This document shows, one piece after another, positions 4,457-5,276 of a stretch of 5,276 bases of DNA (its first letter is position 1; every line of letters begins with the position of its first letter). Location of the stretch: positions 1-5,276 of the forward strand of contig JAWXUL010000082.1 in NCBI GenBank assembly GCA_044432725.1, given 5' to 3'. The notes beneath the pieces are model-generated. The model saw only the letters and a list, made by a program, of their open reading frames with translations, was not told the DNA's origin and did no database searches. The DNA is from JAWXUK01 sp044432725. Lineage in GTDB: Bacteria > Bacillota > Clostridia > Oscillospirales > Oscillospiraceae. The position numbers were made by a program, and so were the translations under genes.

Positions 4457-4933
4457 ATGAAAAAAGAATTGATGAGTTTTACCCACAGAGAGGTGCTTGG
4501 GAAGATTTTCACTATCTATGGTGATTTTGAAAATCCCATGTTCCTTGCCAAAGACGTTGCGGAGTGGATTGACTATTCTTATAAGGACAGTCGCAAGATT
4601 CATCGAGATGTGAGCAAAATGCTCCAATCGGTGGACGAGGATGAAAAGGTAAAATGTACTCTCAATCTTGGTGGGGAAGATTGTTTACACGGTGGTGTGA
4701 GGGCAAATACTGAAATGTGGTTTTTGACTGAAGATGGTTTGTACGAAGTCCTCATGCAAAGTCGCAAGCCTATTGCCAAGGCATTCAAAAAAGAGGTTAA
4801 GCAAATTCTGAAAGCCATTCGCAAACAAGGTGCGTTCTTCACATCTCCTACTTTGGGAGAACTACTCAATGACCCTGATAGACTGATTGAAATGTTACAA
4901 GCCTTGAAAGAGGAAAAAAGAACCTCGCTTTAA
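4457..4933 (+). CDS. BRO-N domain protein, short phage-antirepressor-like
   Basis: A 158-residue protein. Residues about 8-125 match the BRO-N domain: FENPMFLAKDVAEWIDYS near the start, then the hallmark WFLTEDGLYEVLMQSRKPIAK and an IRKQG end. BRO-N is a DNA-binding domain found at the N-terminus of phage antirepressors and of many mobile-element proteins. Full antirepressors usually have a second C-terminal domain (ANT/KilA-C type); here only the start of a linker helix (LLNDPDRLIEMLQALKEEK) remains before a stop, just after a run of six A (4914-4919). It may be a natural short form or a frameshifted one. The Shine-Dalgarno is AAGGAAG (4442-4448), 8 bases before ATG. No convincing promoter is seen; a poor TTGTAA (4348-4353) lies upstream. 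It might counter the element repressor or bind the neighbouring repeats; both are inference. Confidence 0.87.
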   Translation: MKKELMSFTHREVLGKIFTIYGDFENPMFLAKDVAEWIDYSYKDSRKIHRDVSKMLQSVDEDEKVKCTLNLGGEDCLHGGVRANTEMWFLTEDGLYEVLMQSRKPIAKAFKKEVKQILKAIRKQGAFFTSPTLGELLNDPDRLIEMLQALKEEKRTSL

Positions 4934-4953
4934 GAAAATCCTTTATCCTGAAA

Positions 4954-4983
4954 TTGAAAAAAATAACACTCCCTTATTATATT
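4954..4983 (+). promoter_or_regulatory. Possible promoter of the relaxase gene
   Basis: TTGAAA (4954-4959) is followed after 18 bases by TATATT (4978-4983), or after 17 by TTATAT (4977-4982), in the 69-base gap before the relaxase. A start near 4990 would leave only a very short leader containing the Shine-Dalgarno, so the match could be chance in AT-rich DNA. Confidence 0.4.
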
Positions 4984-5002
4984 GTGAAGAAAGGATGATT
5001 GA

Positions 5003-5276
5003 ATGATAAAACGCACCATCTCCATCGCAAAAGGCAAAGGCTCAGTGGGGCATAACTCCAGAGCATTTTCTGCCGACAACGTAGACCCAGAGCGAAGTCA
5101 AAATAATATCTGCTTCATCAATGAGGACATCAAAGAGGTGTATCATCAGCTTTTCGATGAAGCCTTGGAGCGATACAACGGCAAGCAAAAACGCAAGGAT
5201 AGAAAGATTGTAAATTACTATGAAAAGATTCGTACCAGTAAGCAAGAGAAGTTGTTTCATGAAATAATTGTTCAGG
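5003..5276 (+). CDS. MobV/Pre-type relaxase (plasmid mobilization/recombination enzyme), N-terminal part
   Basis: 91 codons are visible before the window ends; the gene is cut by the window edge, not broken. ATG 5003 has AAAGGA (4990-4995) 7 bases before it. The start carries MobV motif I, GHNSR (residues 16-20, with H17, N18 and R20), followed by NVDPERSQNNI, the NxDxxRSxxN pattern that follows motif I in Mob/Pre enzymes such as MobM of pMV158. The later stretch KDRKIVNYYEKIRTSKQEKLFHEIIVQ is like that of chromosomal-element members of the family. MobV relaxases nick oriT and lead the strand through a conjugation pore supplied by another element, so the island is mobilizable rather than self-transmissible as far as can be seen. 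The motif with the metal-binding histidines lies beyond the window, so activity cannot be judged. Confidence 0.88.
   Translation, partial: MIKRTISIAKGKGSVGHNSRAFSADNVDPERSQNNICFINEDIKEVYHQLFDEALERYNGKQKRKDRKIVNYYEKIRTSKQEKLFHEIIVQ

Noticed and set aside
1..5276. tRNA or rRNA genes, insertion sequences, self-transfer (type IV secretion) genes
   Set aside because: No tRNA-like cloverleaf, rRNA segment, transposase or conjugation-pore protein was recognised in the window.

Overview
The window is low-GC DNA with strong AGGAGG-type ribosome binding sites, close gene packing and Firmicutes-type protein families. This suggests a Bacillota host such as a streptococcus or a relative, but the genus cannot be fixed from sequence alone. 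The first 124 bases are the 3' end of the chromosomal GMP synthase gene guaA. Everything after it reads as the left part of an integrative and mobilizable element (IME) inserted at the 3' end of guaA, a well-known island insertion site. The right end and the second attachment site lie outside the window.

Layout: (1) guaA tail and left attachment region (1-359), with a small hairpin, short repeats that may be recombinase arm sites, and a strong rightward terminator. (2) A lysogeny-type switch (360-1050): a leftward HTH repressor gene and a rightward promoter stand back to back, with three matching operators GATAC-N4-GTATC. One operator lies on the repressor's own -10 box and one exactly fills the spacer of the rightward promoter. 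(3) A tight rightward operon (1051-3887) of a small excisionase-like HTH protein, a tyrosine integrase, a ribbon-helix-helix DNA-binding protein and a RepA-like RecA-fold ATPase; junctions are overlaps of 1 and 8 bases and a gap of 2. (4) A 569-base non-coding region (3888-4456) full of direct and inverted repeats: an iteron-like GGTGACAGG cluster, nested inverted repeats, two further repeat families and a perfect 9-bp hairpin. This is the best candidate for a replication origin and/or oriT. (5) A BRO-N (phage antirepressor-like) gene preceded by a five-codon minicistron, then the start of a MobV/Pre-type relaxase gene that runs off the right edge.

Inferred working model: the repressor keeps xis-int-RHH-repA silent. 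When it is relieved, excision and the putative replication functions are expressed together from one promoter, so the excised circle may be copied while it is mobilized by the MobV relaxase using a helper conjugation system. The BRO-N protein is a candidate antirepressor or a regulator at the origin. Families are recognised by motif reading only; the operator, iteron, oriT and replication assignments come from sequence pattern and have not been tested.
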